This document shows positions 1-11,568 of a stretch of DNA of 64,000 nucleotides, in pieces. Every line of letters begins with the position of its first letter. Within the stretch, counting starts at the first letter, position 1. The position numbers and the translations under genes are program-made. The notes under the pieces were generated by a model that ran no database searches, was not told where the DNA came from, and saw nothing but the letters and a program-made list of their open reading frames with translations. The stretch covers positions 62,001-126,000 of the forward strand of contig NZ_NEVU01000001.1 of the NCBI RefSeq assembly GCF_002261355.1, given 5' to 3'. The DNA is from Bordetella genomosp. 12 (GTDB lineage: Bacteria > Pseudomonadota > Gammaproteobacteria > Burkholderiales > Burkholderiaceae_B).

Positions 1-1
1 G

Positions 2-802
<801 letters not shown>

Positions 803-819
803 AGCGTGGCGTGTCCGGC

Positions 820-855
820 AACCCCGGCCGGCCTTCGGGCCGCCGGGGTTTTTTC
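820..855 (+). terminator. rho-independent terminator of katG
   Basis: A GC-rich stem (AACCCCGGC..GGCC / GGCC..GCCGGGGTT, one bulged base) closed by a TTCG loop is followed by six T residues. It starts 17 bases after the katG stop. Confidence 0.85.
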
Positions 856-885
856 ATGTCCTCGGCCAGAGGGCAGGCACCAAAC

Positions 886-914
886 AAAATGCCGCGCTCA
901 AGGCGCGGCATTTT
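886..914. terminator. bidirectional terminator between katG and yidC
   Basis: There is a perfect 12-bp inverted repeat (AAAATGCCGCGC / GCGCGGCATTTT) with a TCAA loop. The A-rich and T-rich ends make it a terminator on either strand. It lies 20 bases beyond the yidC stop on the minus strand. Confidence 0.85.
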
Positions 915-933
915 GCGGACCGTGCAGCGGCTA

Positions 934-2622
934 TCAGCTGCGCTTGGCCGGCACCTGCGCGCGGCGAGCGATGCTGCGCGTGATGCTCCATTGCTGCAGG
1001 ATGGACAGGGTGTTGTTCACGCACCAGTACAGCACCAGGCCGGCCGGGAAGAAGAACATCATCCCGCCAAACACCAGCGGCATGACCATCATCACCTTGG
1101 CCTGCACGGGATCCGGCGGCGTGGGGTTGAGGCGGATCTGCAGGAACATGGTGCCCATCATCACTGCCGGCAGGATGAAGTAGGGATCGCGCACCGACAG
1201 GTCATGGATCCAGAGGATCCAGGGCGCGCCGCGCATCTCGACGCTGGCCAGCAGCACCCAGTACAGCGCGATGAACACCGGAATCTGCACCACCATGGGC
1301 AGGCAGCCGCCCAGGGGGTTGATCTTCTCGGTGCGGTACATCTCCATCATGGCCTGATTGAGCTTCTGGCGGTCATCGCCGAACTTCTCTTTCAGGGCCT
1401 GCATACGCGGGGCGACCTGCTTCATGCGGGCCATCGAGCGATAGCTGGCCGAGGCCAGGGGATAGAACACCGCCTTGATGATCACCGTCAGCGCGACGAT
1501 GGTCCAGCCCCAGTTGCCCAGCAGGCTGTGCAGCCAGGTCATCAGGGTGAACAGCGGCTTGGCAATGATGGTCAGCCAACCGTAGTCGACCACCAGTTCG
1601 AGCCCGGGGGCGACGGCCGACATGGCTTTCTGGTCTTGCGGGCCGACCCACAGTTGCGCTTCGGACGAGACGCTGGCGCCCGGCGCCACCTGGCCGAGGG
1701 CTTCGATCGAGCGCGCGGCAAACAGATTGGGCTGGACCTGCAGCAGTTCGTTGGTGCGCGGCTTGCCTTGCTGCGGCACCCAGGCCGTGGCGAAGTAGTG
1801 CTGAACGATGCCGATCCAGCCGTTGTCAGCCTGCTTGATGTAGTTGGCCTTGTTCTTGGCAATGTCGCCGAAGGTGATCTTCTGGAACTTGTCCTGCTCG
1901 GAATACACCGCCACGCCCGTGAAGGTGTGATAGAAGCTGGACGTGCCGGCCGGATCGTTGCCATCACGCTCGAGCTGCATATAGACCGAGGGGCTTTGCA
2001 CGGCGTTGCTGACGTTGGTGACGTCGTGGCGGACGTGCACGTCGTAGCTGCCGCGGTCCAGCGTGTAGGTCTTGAGGACGCGCAGGCCGCCGGATTCCGC
2101 CTCAAAGCGCACCACCAGCTTGTCGCCGGCGAGCTCGCGCTCGGGCGTGGTCACGGCAAAGGGCGTCAGGTGCGTGGGGAAGCTCTGTCCCGAGCCGATC
2201 AACCCGGTCTGCGCCGTGTAGGTCAGGTCGGGGGCGCGGTCCAGCAGGACCATGGGCTTGTCGTTGTCGGCGCTGGCGGGATACTTGAGCAGCTCGGCAC
2301 GGACCAGTTGCGCGCCAGTCGTGCTGAAGGTCAGGCGCAGGACGTCGGTCGTGACGACCACTTCCTGGGCCTGCGCGGGCACGACGGCTACGCTGCCGGG
2401 CACCGAGCCAGGAGCGGCTGCCGCTGCCGGGGCGCTGGGCACCGACGGTGTGGAGGCGTCAGCCGCCGGCGCGGTGGCCGGATTGGCGGGCACCTTCTGT
2501 TCGGCGCTGGCCGGAGGCGCGCCAAACAGCGACGGCTTGCCGTTATGGATCTGCCAGTTGTTCCATAGGAGCAACAGCGAGAAGGAAAAAATCATCCAGA
2601 GGACAGTTCGTCGAATATCCAT
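934..2622 (-). CDS. yidC: membrane protein insertase YidC
   Basis: YidC inserts and folds inner-membrane proteins, alone or with SecYEG. The 562-residue product has the Gram-negative layout. An N-terminal anchor helix (about 8-23) is followed by an Ala/Pro-rich linker, a large periplasmic beta domain (about 80-345) and the conserved C-terminal five-helix core from about 350. In the core, the hydrophilic loop SASYRSMARMKQVAPRMQ, the block INPLGGCLPMVVQIPVFIALYW and the FFPAGLVLYWCVNN motif are typical. The C-terminus is basic (RSIARRAQVPAKRS), as expected for ribosome contact. It is the distal gene of the rpmH-rnpA-yidD-yidC cluster and starts 42 bases after yidD ends. Confidence 0.97.
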   Translation of the reverse strand: MDIRRTVLWMIFSFSLLLLWNNWQIHNGKPSLFGAPPASAEQKVPANPATAPAADASTPSVPSAPAAAAAPGSVPGSVAVVPAQAQEVVVTTDVLRLTFSTTGAQLVRAELLKYPASADNDKPMVLLDRAPDLTYTAQTGLIGSGQSFPTHLTPFAVTTPERELAGDKLVVRFEAESGGLRVLKTYTLDRGSYDVHVRHDVTNVSNAVQSPSVYMQLERDGNDPAGTSSFYHTFTGVAVYSEQDKFQKITFGDIAKNKANYIKQADNGWIGIVQHYFATAWVPQQGKPRTNELLQVQPNLFAARSIEALGQVAPGASVSSEAQLWVGPQDQKAMSAVAPGLELVVDYGWLTIIAKPLFTLMTWLHSLLGNWGWTIVALTVIIKAVFYPLASASYRSMARMKQVAPRMQALKEKFGDDRQKLNQAMMEMYRTEKINPLGGCLPMVVQIPVFIALYWVLLASVEMRGAPWILWIHDLSVRDPYFILPAVMMGTMFLQIRLNPTPPDPVQAKVMMVMPLVFGGMMFFFPAGLVLYWCVNNTLSILQQWSITRSIARRAQVPAKRS

Positions 2623-2664
2623 GGTGCCTGAGGAAGAGTGAGCGGACCAGCAAAGCCCGCCAGT

Positions 2665-2952
2665 TTAACTGCAATCGTGTCCGGGACGGGGATGGTTGTC
2701 GCAGCAGCCACCGCTCCGGGTTTCTTTGGCCTGGCCGGTGCCCGGAACGGGATCCAGCCCGCCAGGTGACCAGGGATGACAGCGGCCGATACGGCGTGCC
2801 GCCAGCCACAGGCCGCGGGCCGCGCCGTGACGTTCTATCGCCTCGATCGCGTAGGCCGAGCAACTGGGCGTGAAACGGCATTGACGGCCGATCCAGGGGC
2901 TCAGGAAAAATCGGTAAAACCGGATGGGCGCGATGAGCAAGGCTTTGATCAT
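2665..2952 (-). CDS. yidD: membrane protein insertion efficiency factor YidD
   Basis: This small membrane-associated protein (95 residues) helps YidC-dependent insertion. The family signature is clear: a hydrophobic amphipathic N-terminus ([19 protein letters not shown]), then [19 protein letters not shown] with its cysteine pair, then GRCHPW.PGG.DPVP. The C-terminus extends a little past the conserved DPVP, as is common. Its ATG overlaps the rnpA stop by 4 bases (ATGA), so the two genes are translationally coupled. Confidence 0.95.
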   Translation of the reverse strand: MIKALLIAPIRFYRFFLSPWIGRQCRFTPSCSAYAIEAIERHGAARGLWLAARRIGRCHPWSPGGLDPVPGTGQAKETRSGGCCDNHPRPGHDCS

Positions 2953-3320
2953 CGCGCGATACGTCCAAAGTGCGCGTCCGCCTCGCTGCGCGCCGCGCGT
3001 TTGAGGGCCGTCAGGGAGACCGGCCCCACTTTGCTGTGCAGGCGCACGACATAGTCTTGCGCCGGCAACGCCAGGCGCTGGTGGCGGAAGGCTTCGCGCA
3101 ATACGCGCTTGATGGCGTTACGGGTGCTGGCCAGCGCGGCGTGCCGCTTGGCGATGACCAGACCCAAGCGCGCACAGGCCGCCGGCTCGCCGGCGGGCGT
3201 AGCGGGGGCGGCGCTCACAATGAACATCGCCCCTCGGGCCAGCCGCCGGCCTTTCAAGGCGGCGGCAAACTCGGAGGGGCGATGCAAGCGCGCCTCCGCG
3301 GGAAGCGTGGCGCACGACAT
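2949..3320 (-). CDS. rnpA: ribonuclease P protein component
   Basis: RnpA is the protein subunit that assists the RNase P ribozyme in maturing tRNA 5' ends. The basic protein carries the family core: [19 protein letters not shown] near the N-terminus and the RNA-binding motif [16 protein letters not shown] chose the ATG at 3320 (123 residues) because the family begins a few residues before the LHRPSEF strand and is usually about 120 residues long. An in-frame TTG at 3416 would add 32 low-complexity residues. No good Shine-Dalgarno separates the two choices. It sits between rpmH and yidD in the usual cluster. Confidence 0.92.
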   Translation of the reverse strand: MSCATLPAEARLHRPSEFAAALKGRRLARGAMFIVSAAPATPAGEPAACARLGLVIAKRHAALASTRNAIKRVLREAFRHQRLALPAQDYVVRLHSKVGPVSLTALKRAARSEADAHFGRIAR

Positions 3321-3441
3321 GGCTGACTGTATCGAAGAGTCGTCCGATTGCCGGGGGGCAGCAGGCTCAGGGCTGGGCGTTATGCCGTGGCCAGGGGCTT
3401 GTTGTGATCCGGGCAAAGGGTCGAGCTGCGATGCGCCTGGC

Positions 3442-3576
3442 TTAGACGGCCAGACGCTTGCGGCCCTTGGCGCGACGAGCGTTCAGGATGGCGCGGCCGG
3501 CGCGAGTCTTCATGCGCAAGCGAAAGCCGTGGGTGCGCTTGCGACGGGTGACGGAAGGTTGGTAGGTGCGTTTCAT
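3442..3576 (-). CDS. rpmH: 50S ribosomal protein L34
   Basis: This 44-residue, very basic ribosomal large-subunit protein is recognisable in full: it begins [18 protein letters not shown] and ends with an [11 protein letters not shown] tail. It is the first gene of the minus-strand cluster rpmH-rnpA-yidD-yidC and faces dnaA across the intergenic region. The stop is TAA at 3444-3442 and the start ATG at 3576-3574. Confidence 0.98.
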   Translation of the reverse strand: MKRTYQPSVTRRKRTHGFRLRMKTRAGRAILNARRAKGRKRLAV

Positions 3577-4119
3577 GGACGATCCACAAAAAGAACAAAG
3601 TCAGTAGGACGCTGCCTGGAGGTTCCTGGTTGCAATGACCCGGGCGGGTATCCCGGCGCCAGCATGAGGGCTGGCCATGGGACGGGGCTCGAGGCTGGGA
3701 ACATTACATGGCGCTCGCCGAACGGGTCAAACCAGGGTGTTGGTGCAAAAGGTGCCGAAGTGAGGTCCGGCGTTGGTTCCGCAAGGAACCCCTCGGTGCG
3801 TACAACTATGGGTGACAGTTCTGCGGCACCCCCGGCAGCGGCGATCAATCTGGCGGCATAAAGCATGCCGGCCGACCCATTCACCAATTTGGGGTGTAAC
3901 GCTTGCGGCGTAAGCCCCTGAGATACTGAGGTTTTCGCCGCTTCCCGTGCAGTTCCAACGGAACCTTCTGACAGGCAGAATTCGGAAAAGCCCACCATTT
4001 CAGCAAGTTTTCCCAGTCTTGTCAATCAGTTAGGCGCAGGCCCCTTGGCGGGGGCGCGCCGGGGGCTGTGGATAACTCCTGCCCAAAAGCGGTAGAATCG
4101 AGGTTTGAACAAGAGCGAC
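3577..4119. promoter_or_regulatory. rpmH-dnaA divergent intergenic region (promoters; possible but unproven oriC)
   Basis: These 543 bases hold no convincing gene. They contain the divergent promoters of rpmH and dnaA, and many bacteria have their origin here. I find only one perfect DnaA box (4067-4075). There are two short inverted repeats: GGTTCC-GCAA-GGAACC at 3775-3790 and GTTCC-AAC-GGAAC at 3952-3964. A mildly AT-richer stretch lies at about 3966-4030. No second perfect box, no GATC cluster and no strongly AT-rich unwinding element is visible. Promoter-distal control of dnaA is safer to claim than a full origin. Confidence 0.5.
4067..4075 (-). promoter_or_regulatory. perfect DnaA box upstream of dnaA
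   Basis: TGTGGATAA on the plus strand is the complement of the consensus TTATCCACA. It lies 45 bases upstream of the dnaA ATG, next to a TAGAAT hexamer at 4093-4098 that could be the -10 element. This is well placed for autorepression of dnaA by DnaA. Confidence 0.65.
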
Positions 4120-5568
4120 ATGAAAGAATTCTGGCAGACCTGCGTCAGTCGTCTTGAGCAGGAACTCCCCCCCCAACAAATCAGCGCGTGGATACGACCG
4201 CTGGTGCCGCTTGCCTATGACGAAGCGCAGGCGGTGTTGCGCGTGGCTGCCCCCAATCGCTTCAAGCTTGATTGGGTGCGCAAGAACTTTTCGCATCAGA
4301 TCGAGGCGCTGGCTACCGAGTGGTATCAGCGTCCGGTGCAGGTGCAGTTCGAATTGCCCAGTCACAGCGCAACGCCACGCATGTCCATGACGCCGCGTGC
4401 GTCAGCCCCTACTACCGCGGCGCCTCAGGCGGCCGCGCCCGTCGCCGTGCCTGCCATTCCGGCAGCCGCGCCGCGGGTCGAGGTGGCGCCGCCGCCCGCC
4501 CCCCCGGTGTCGGCCGCCGCCGACGCGGCCAACATCGTGTACGAGCGCTCGCGCTTGAACACCGATCTGACGTTCGAGAACTTCGTTACCGGCAAGGCCA
4601 ACCAGCTGGCGCGCGCGGCCGCGCTGCAGGTCGCCGAGAACCCGGGCACCTCTTACAACCCGCTGTTTCTGTATGGCGGCGTGGGGCTGGGCAAAACCCA
4701 CCTCATCCATGCCATCGGCAACGCCATGGTGGCTGCCGGGACCGGGGTGCGCGTGCGCTATGTGCATGCCGACCAATATGTCTCCGACGTGGTCAAGGCC
4801 TATCAACGCAAGGCTTTCGACGACTTCAAGCGCTACTACCATTCGCTGGACCTGCTGCTGATCGACGATATCCAGTTTTTCTCCGGCAAGAACCGCACCC
4901 AGGAAGAGTTCTTCTACGCTTTCGAGGCGATGGTGGCGCAGCGCAAGCAGATCATCATCACCAGCGATACCTATCCCAAGGAGCTCTCCGGCATCGACAG
5001 CCGCCTGATCTCGCGTTTCGATTCGGGATTGACGGTGGCCATCGAGCCGCCCGAACTGGAGATGCGCGTGGCCATCCTGCTGCGCAAGGCGGAGTCCGAG
5101 GGCGTGCCCATGCCCGAGGAAGTGGCGTTTTTCATCGCCAAGCATTTGCGCAGCAACGTGCGTGAGCTCGAAGGCGCTTTGCGCAAGGTGCTGGCTTATG
5201 CGCGCTTTCATGGTCGCGAGGCGCTCAACGTCGACGTCTGCAAGGAGGCGCTCAAGGATCTGCTGTCCGTGTCCAACGGCCAGATCACGGTCGAGAACAT
5301 CCAGAAGACCGTAGCGGATTTCTACAAGATCAAAGTGGCCGACATGTATTCGAAACGTCGGCCCGCGAATATTGCCCTGCCGCGTCAGGTCGCCATGTAT
5401 CTGGCCAAAGAGTTGACGCAGAAGAGCCTGCCGGAAATCGGTGATCTGTTCGGTGGCCGGGACCACACCACGGTGCTGCACGCGGTGCGCAAGATTTCCG
5501 ACGCCCGCGCCAAGCAGGCCGAGCTCAACCATACCCTGCACGTGTTGGAACAAACTCTAAAAGGATGA
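4120..5568 (+). CDS. dnaA: chromosomal replication initiator protein DnaA
   Basis: DnaA binds DnaA boxes, unwinds the origin and loads the helicase. The 482-residue product has all four domains. Domain I begins with [19 protein letters not shown]. An Ala/Pro-rich linker follows (about 90-140). The AAA+ core has Walker A GGVGLGKT at 186-193 and Walker [10 protein letters not shown]. The C-terminal helix-turn-helix carries the DnaA signature [10 protein letters not shown] (D448). I chose the ATG at 4120; an in-frame TTG 15 bases upstream gives only five extra residues. The gene ends 2 bases before the preferred dnaN start, and the three genes dnaA-dnaN-gyrB run in the same direction. Confidence 0.97.
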   Translation: MKEFWQTCVSRLEQELPPQQISAWIRPLVPLAYDEAQAVLRVAAPNRFKLDWVRKNFSHQIEALATEWYQRPVQVQFELPSHSATPRMSMTPRASAPTTAAPQAAAPVAVPAIPAAAPRVEVAPPPAPPVSAAADAANIVYERSRLNTDLTFENFVTGKANQLARAAALQVAENPGTSYNPLFLYGGVGLGKTHLIHAIGNAMVAAGTGVRVRYVHADQYVSDVVKAYQRKAFDDFKRYYHSLDLLLIDDIQFFSGKNRTQEEFFYAFEAMVAQRKQIIITSDTYPKELSGIDSRLISRFDSGLTVAIEPPELEMRVAILLRKAESEGVPMPEEVAFFIAKHLRSNVRELEGALRKVLAYARFHGREALNVDVCKEALKDLLSVSNGQITVENIQKTVADFYKIKVADMYSKRRPANIALPRQVAMYLAKELTQKSLPEIGDLFGGRDHTTVLHAVRKISDARAKQAELNHTLHVLEQTLKG

Positions 5569-5570
5569 CC

Positions 5571-6680
5571 ATGCAACTCGTACAAACCACACGCGATGCA
5601 TTGCTGAAACCGCTGTCGACTGTGGCGGGCATCGTTGAACGACGCCATACCCTGCCCATCCTGGCGAACATCCTGATGCGCAAAGAGGGCAACAAGGTTG
5701 CGTTCATTGCCACCGACCTGGAAGTGCAGATCACCACGCATGCGGATTTCGGTGTCGGTGCGGATAACGAGTCCACCACGGTGGCCGCGCGCAAATTGCT
5801 GGACATCCTGAAGGCCCTGCCGGACACGGGCGAAGTCAAGCTGGCGCTGGCCTCGAACAAATTGTCGGTGCAGTCGGCCAAGAGCCGCTTCGCTTTGCAG
5901 ACGCTGGCTGCCAGCGAGTTTCCGACTGTTGCGCAGCCCGAGCAGTGGGATGTGTCCTTGAGCATGCCGCAACGGACCTTGCGCCACCTGTTCAACATGG
6001 TGCATTTCGCCATGGCCCAGCAGGACATCCGTTACTACCTGAACGGCATGCTGCTGGTATTTGAGCCGGGCCGCGTGCGCGCCGTGGCCACCGATGGGCA
6101 CCGCCTGGCGCATTGCGCCACGGAGGCCGATGGCATCAGCGAGCGTCACGAAGTCATCGTGCCGCGCAAGACCGTGCTCGAAATGCAGCGCCTGCTGGAA
6201 GACTCCGACGAACTCGTGGCGGTAGACGTGGCGCCGGGACAGATCCGCTTCCGCTTCGGCGATGTGGAGCTGGTTTCGAAGTTGGTCGAAGGCAAGTTCC
6301 CGGATTTCTCGCGCGTGATCCCCACGAATTACACGCGCCATTTCTCCGTCAGTCGCGAAGCGTTGCAAGGCAGCCTGCAGCGCGCGGCCATCCTGACCAC
6401 CGACAAGTTCAAGGGCGTGCGCCTGCAGCTGGGTCAGAATGTCATGAAGATCTCGTCTTCCAACGCCGAGCAGGAAGAGGCTCAGGAAGAAATCGATATC
6501 GATTATGGTTACGAGGCGCTGGACGTCGGTTTCAACGTCGGCTATCTGCTCGACGTGCTGGCCAATGTCAAAGTGGAAAACGTGCAGTGGTCGGTCATGC
6601 CGGATGCCAACGCATCGGCCTTGATCACTCTCTCTGGCGACGATCAGTTCAAGTACGTCGTCATGCCCATGCGGATCTGA
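5571..6680 (+). CDS. dnaN: DNA polymerase III subunit beta (sliding clamp)
   Basis: DnaN forms the dimeric ring that tethers DNA polymerase III to the template. The 369-residue product has the three clamp domains, beginning MQLVQTTRDALLKPLSTV, with RHTLPILANILM in domain 1 and the C-terminal YVVMPMRI that forms the partner-binding pocket. The ATG at 5571 has the Shine-Dalgarno AAAAGGA at a good distance. An ATG at 5565 that overlaps the dnaA stop (ATGA) would add two residues. The tight spacing to dnaA indicates co-transcription. Confidence 0.97.
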   Translation: MQLVQTTRDALLKPLSTVAGIVERRHTLPILANILMRKEGNKVAFIATDLEVQITTHADFGVGADNESTTVAARKLLDILKALPDTGEVKLALASNKLSVQSAKSRFALQTLAASEFPTVAQPEQWDVSLSMPQRTLRHLFNMVHFAMAQQDIRYYLNGMLLVFEPGRVRAVATDGHRLAHCATEADGISERHEVIVPRKTVLEMQRLLEDSDELVAVDVAPGQIRFRFGDVELVSKLVEGKFPDFSRVIPTNYTRHFSVSREALQGSLQRAAILTTDKFKGVRLQLGQNVMKISSSNAEQEEAQEEIDIDYGYEALDVGFNVGYLLDVLANVKVENVQWSVMPDANASALITLSGDDQFKYVVMPMRI

Positions 6681-6734
6681 TCCGCGCATCGTGGGTGTAG
6701 ACCGCTGGGGCTTGCGCCAGCGGACCGGCCGTGA

Positions 6735-9215
<2,481 letters not shown>

Positions 9216-9257
9216 TGATTTGCACCGGGACGGTGTATTCGTTCTGATGTGACCGTG

Positions 9258-9284
9258 AAAGGGCTGCTTCGGCAGCCCTTTTTT
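9258..9284 (+). terminator. rho-independent terminator of gyrB
   Basis: The stem GGGCTGC-TTCG-GCAGCCC is followed by six T residues, 43 bases after the gyrB stop. Confidence 0.9.
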
Positions 9285-9423
9285 CATGGCTGCGGCAATC
9301 GGGCGTCACGGAACGGGCTGGAGGCGGCGCCGTATTTCATGATGTTGCGCCCTGCCAGGGGTGTCCGTCAGGTGGACTAGAATCTAAGGGTTGATTTGTC
9401 AGTACCGCTGCAGGAGAGCACGC

Positions 9424-10674
9424 ATGCTATCGACTTTGATATATCGCAGCCGTGCGGTCGAATCCATGAGTGCCCAGGCGCTGCAAGGTCTGTTGGCGGC
9501 GGCCCGGCTGCGCAATGCGGCGTTGGGCATCACGGGTATTTTGCTGTTTGACGGCACGCATTTCGTCCAGTTGCTGGAAGGGGGTGTGCATGCCGTGACG
9601 GCGCTTTTTAGCACCATCAAGCGCGATCCCAGGCACGACAACGTCGTGCTGTTGATGCGCGATCAAGGACCGGCGCGCCGCTTCGGCGGCGACCCGATGG
9701 CCGTACTGGATCTGCGCGTCTTGCATTCGCGGCAAGTCTCGGTGCTCATCCGCGAGAAGATGGATACGCAGGCCAGGCTGGCGGTGAGCGATGATCGCGT
9801 CGTCAAGATCCTGGAGTGGTATGCGTTGGCCAGCGGTTCGGGCCACATCATCGAGGGCGAGGCCGCGGAGCATTGGCGCTTTCTGCCCTCGGATGCGCCG
9901 GCGGCCAGCGATGAGGCCCTGGACACCTTGGCGTATCCGTTTGCGTTGCAGCCGATCGTCGATCCCCTGCGGCGCGAGGTGACGTCGTTCGAGTTTCTGA
10001 TCCGCAGCCGCTCGGGCGGCTCGCCGGAAGAGATGTTCGCCGCCCTGACGCCCGTGCAACGTTATCTCGTGGATCTCGACTCCAAAGCCTGCGCGTTTGA
10101 ACTGGCGCGCCGTTTGCATCTCGATCAGGTCAAGCTGTCGGTCAATTTGTTTCCGATGTCTTTGATCGGCGCTTCGTCGCCGGTGGATCGTCTGGTGGAC
10201 CAGATCGCCGCCTGCGGTCTGCGGCCCCAGCAAGTGATCGTCGAGATTACCGAGCAGGAGGCGGTGGCGGGCCCGGGCGAGTTCGGCGCGGCCATCGAGC
10301 GGCTGCGCGCAGCGGGCATCGGTGTGGCGATCGATGACTTTGGCACGGGTTTTGCCGGCCTGTCCTTGCTGGCCGAGTTCCAGCCAGACAAGCTCAAGAT
10401 AGACCGCGGCATTATCCAGAACATTCATCTGGACGGCGCACGGCAGGCCATTGTCGGGGCGATTGTCCATGCTTGCACGGCCATGGGCATCACACCGGTG
10501 GCCGAAGGCGTGGAACGGGTCGAGGAGTGGTGCTGGCTGCAGGCCGCGGGCATTGAACGCTTTCAGGGGTATTTGTTCGCCCGGCCCGCGTTGAACGGCA
10601 TCCCCCAGGTGCAATGGCCCGAGCGGGTGGCGCCCTACCCGACACGCGGCGAGGCCGGCGCGCAAGCCTGGTGA
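9424..10674 (+). CDS. blue-light sensor BLUF-EAL protein (BluF/YcgF-like c-di-GMP phosphodiesterase candidate)
   Basis: This 416-residue cytoplasmic protein resembles E. coli BluF (YcgF) along its whole length. The BLUF flavin domain occupies about 1-95 with the photocycle residues Tyr7, Asn31 and Gln49. A linker with the IVDPL motif leads into an EAL domain at about 175-400. In the EAL domain I see E190-F-L in place of E-A-L, N241, E274, D304-D305 in DDFGTG, K325 in LKID, E361 in AEGVE and Q381 in FQGYLF. So the residues normally needed for c-di-GMP hydrolysis are present, while E. coli BluF is known to be enzymatically degenerate. The ATG at 9424 has AGGAG seven bases upstream. No BluR-like partner is adjacent. 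Confidence 0.88.
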   Translation: MLSTLIYRSRAVESMSAQALQGLLAAARLRNAALGITGILLFDGTHFVQLLEGGVHAVTALFSTIKRDPRHDNVVLLMRDQGPARRFGGDPMAVLDLRVLHSRQVSVLIREKMDTQARLAVSDDRVVKILEWYALASGSGHIIEGEAAEHWRFLPSDAPAASDEALDTLAYPFALQPIVDPLRREVTSFEFLIRSRSGGSPEEMFAALTPVQRYLVDLDSKACAFELARRLHLDQVKLSVNLFPMSLIGASSPVDRLVDQIAACGLRPQQVIVEITEQEAVAGPGEFGAAIERLRAAGIGVAIDDFGTGFAGLSLLAEFQPDKLKIDRGIIQNIHLDGARQAIVGAIVHACTAMGITPVAEGVERVEEWCWLQAAGIERFQGYLFARPALNGIPQVQWPERVAPYPTRGEAGAQAW

Positions 10675-10683
10675 GGATAGGGC

Positions 10684-11454
10684 TTAGAGGGCGCTACCGA
10701 TGGCGTACGCCGTTTGCAGCAGCAGCGGCACGATCTCTTGCGCGAGCCGCGCGGGTGGGTACTCGCTGGCCGCCGCTGTGACGTTGATGGCCGCGCGCGG
10801 TTGGCCGGGGGTGTCGCGCAGCAGGACGGCCGCGCCCACCTGATTGAGCAGCACCTGATCGTGGGTCACGGCGTGGCCATCCAGGCGGGCCTGGGCGATG
10901 GCTTGCATCAGCGCAGCGGGATCGGTGGTGGTGCGGGTGGTGTAGGGTTTGATGTCGGACTGCGCCAGGAAGCGCGTGATGGCGGCGTCGTCAAACGGGG
11001 TCAGCAACATGCGTCCGGCGCTATTGCACCAGGCCGGCATGCGGCGGCCGGGCAGCATTTCTGCCAGCGTCAATTGGCGGCTGGGCAAGCGCAGCAAGTA
11101 GATCATGTCCTGCCCATCGAGCACGCTCATATTGACGGCCAGCCCGCAGCGCTCGCGCAAGGCGACCAGATGCGGCGCGGCCATGGAAATGAGGCGGTCA
11201 CTGCGCAGGAAGTAGTAGCCCAGTTCGAGCACCCTCGGGCCCAGAACGTAGCGGCGTGACTGCGGGTTTTTGTCCAGGTAGCCCAGGCGCTCCCAGGAGT
11301 GGATGATGCGTTGCACACTGCTTTTGCCCAGGCCGGTGAGCCGGACCAGATCGGTCAGGCCGAGCGAGTCATGGCTATGGCGGAAGGCTTCCAGCACGCG
11401 CATGGATTTCCCCAGCGAAGCAATGTAGAGCGGATCGTCGTCGTCAGCGGGCAT
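10684..11454 (-). CDS. IclR-family transcriptional regulator
   Basis: This is a one-component regulator of 256 residues. The N-terminal winged helix-turn-helix (about 15-75) contains SMRVLEAFRHSHDSLGLTDL and TGLGKSSVQRIIHSWERLGYL. The C-terminal IclR effector domain follows, with the NMSVLDGQDMIYL and MPAWCNSAGRMLL blocks. The ATG at 11454 fits the family; in-frame sequence further upstream has no family similarity and runs into the divergent promoter. It is divergent from an amidase gene (114-base gap), so it probably controls amidase and the Bug receptor behind it. The effector is unknown. Confidence 0.88.
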   Translation of the reverse strand: MPADDDDPLYIASLGKSMRVLEAFRHSHDSLGLTDLVRLTGLGKSSVQRIIHSWERLGYLDKNPQSRRYVLGPRVLELGYYFLRSDRLISMAAPHLVALRERCGLAVNMSVLDGQDMIYLLRLPSRQLTLAEMLPGRRMPAWCNSAGRMLLTPFDDAAITRFLAQSDIKPYTTRTTTDPAALMQAIAQARLDGHAVTHDQVLLNQVGAAVLLRDTPGQPRAAINVTAAASEYPPARLAQEIVPLLLQTAYAIGSAL

Positions 11455-11521
11455 GGGCGCGTGTTTACCCGCATTGCCCGGTGATCGGCAGCGGATTATA
11501 AATATCGAATACGTGTACTTT

Positions 11522-11538
11522 GTATTGTATAGCGATAC
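11522..11538. promoter_or_regulatory. candidate operator in the iclR-amidase divergent promoter
   Basis: An imperfect inverted repeat, GTATTG-5 bases-CGATAC, lies in the AT-rich 114-base region between the divergent regulator and amidase genes. Position and symmetry suit an IclR-family operator. This is inference from layout only. Confidence 0.3.
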
Positions 11539-11568
11539 TTCTGGGATCGCAATGTTTTGAGGATGTTT

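Noticed and set aside
811-2568. Long open frame (about 585 codons) antisense to yidC
   Set aside because: It has no recognisable domain, is Gln/His/Arg/Gly rich as expected of a GC-rich shadow frame, and yidC is certain on the other strand.
3321-3416. Longer RnpA starting at a TTG
   Set aside because: It would add 32 residues with no family match and give an atypically long protein.
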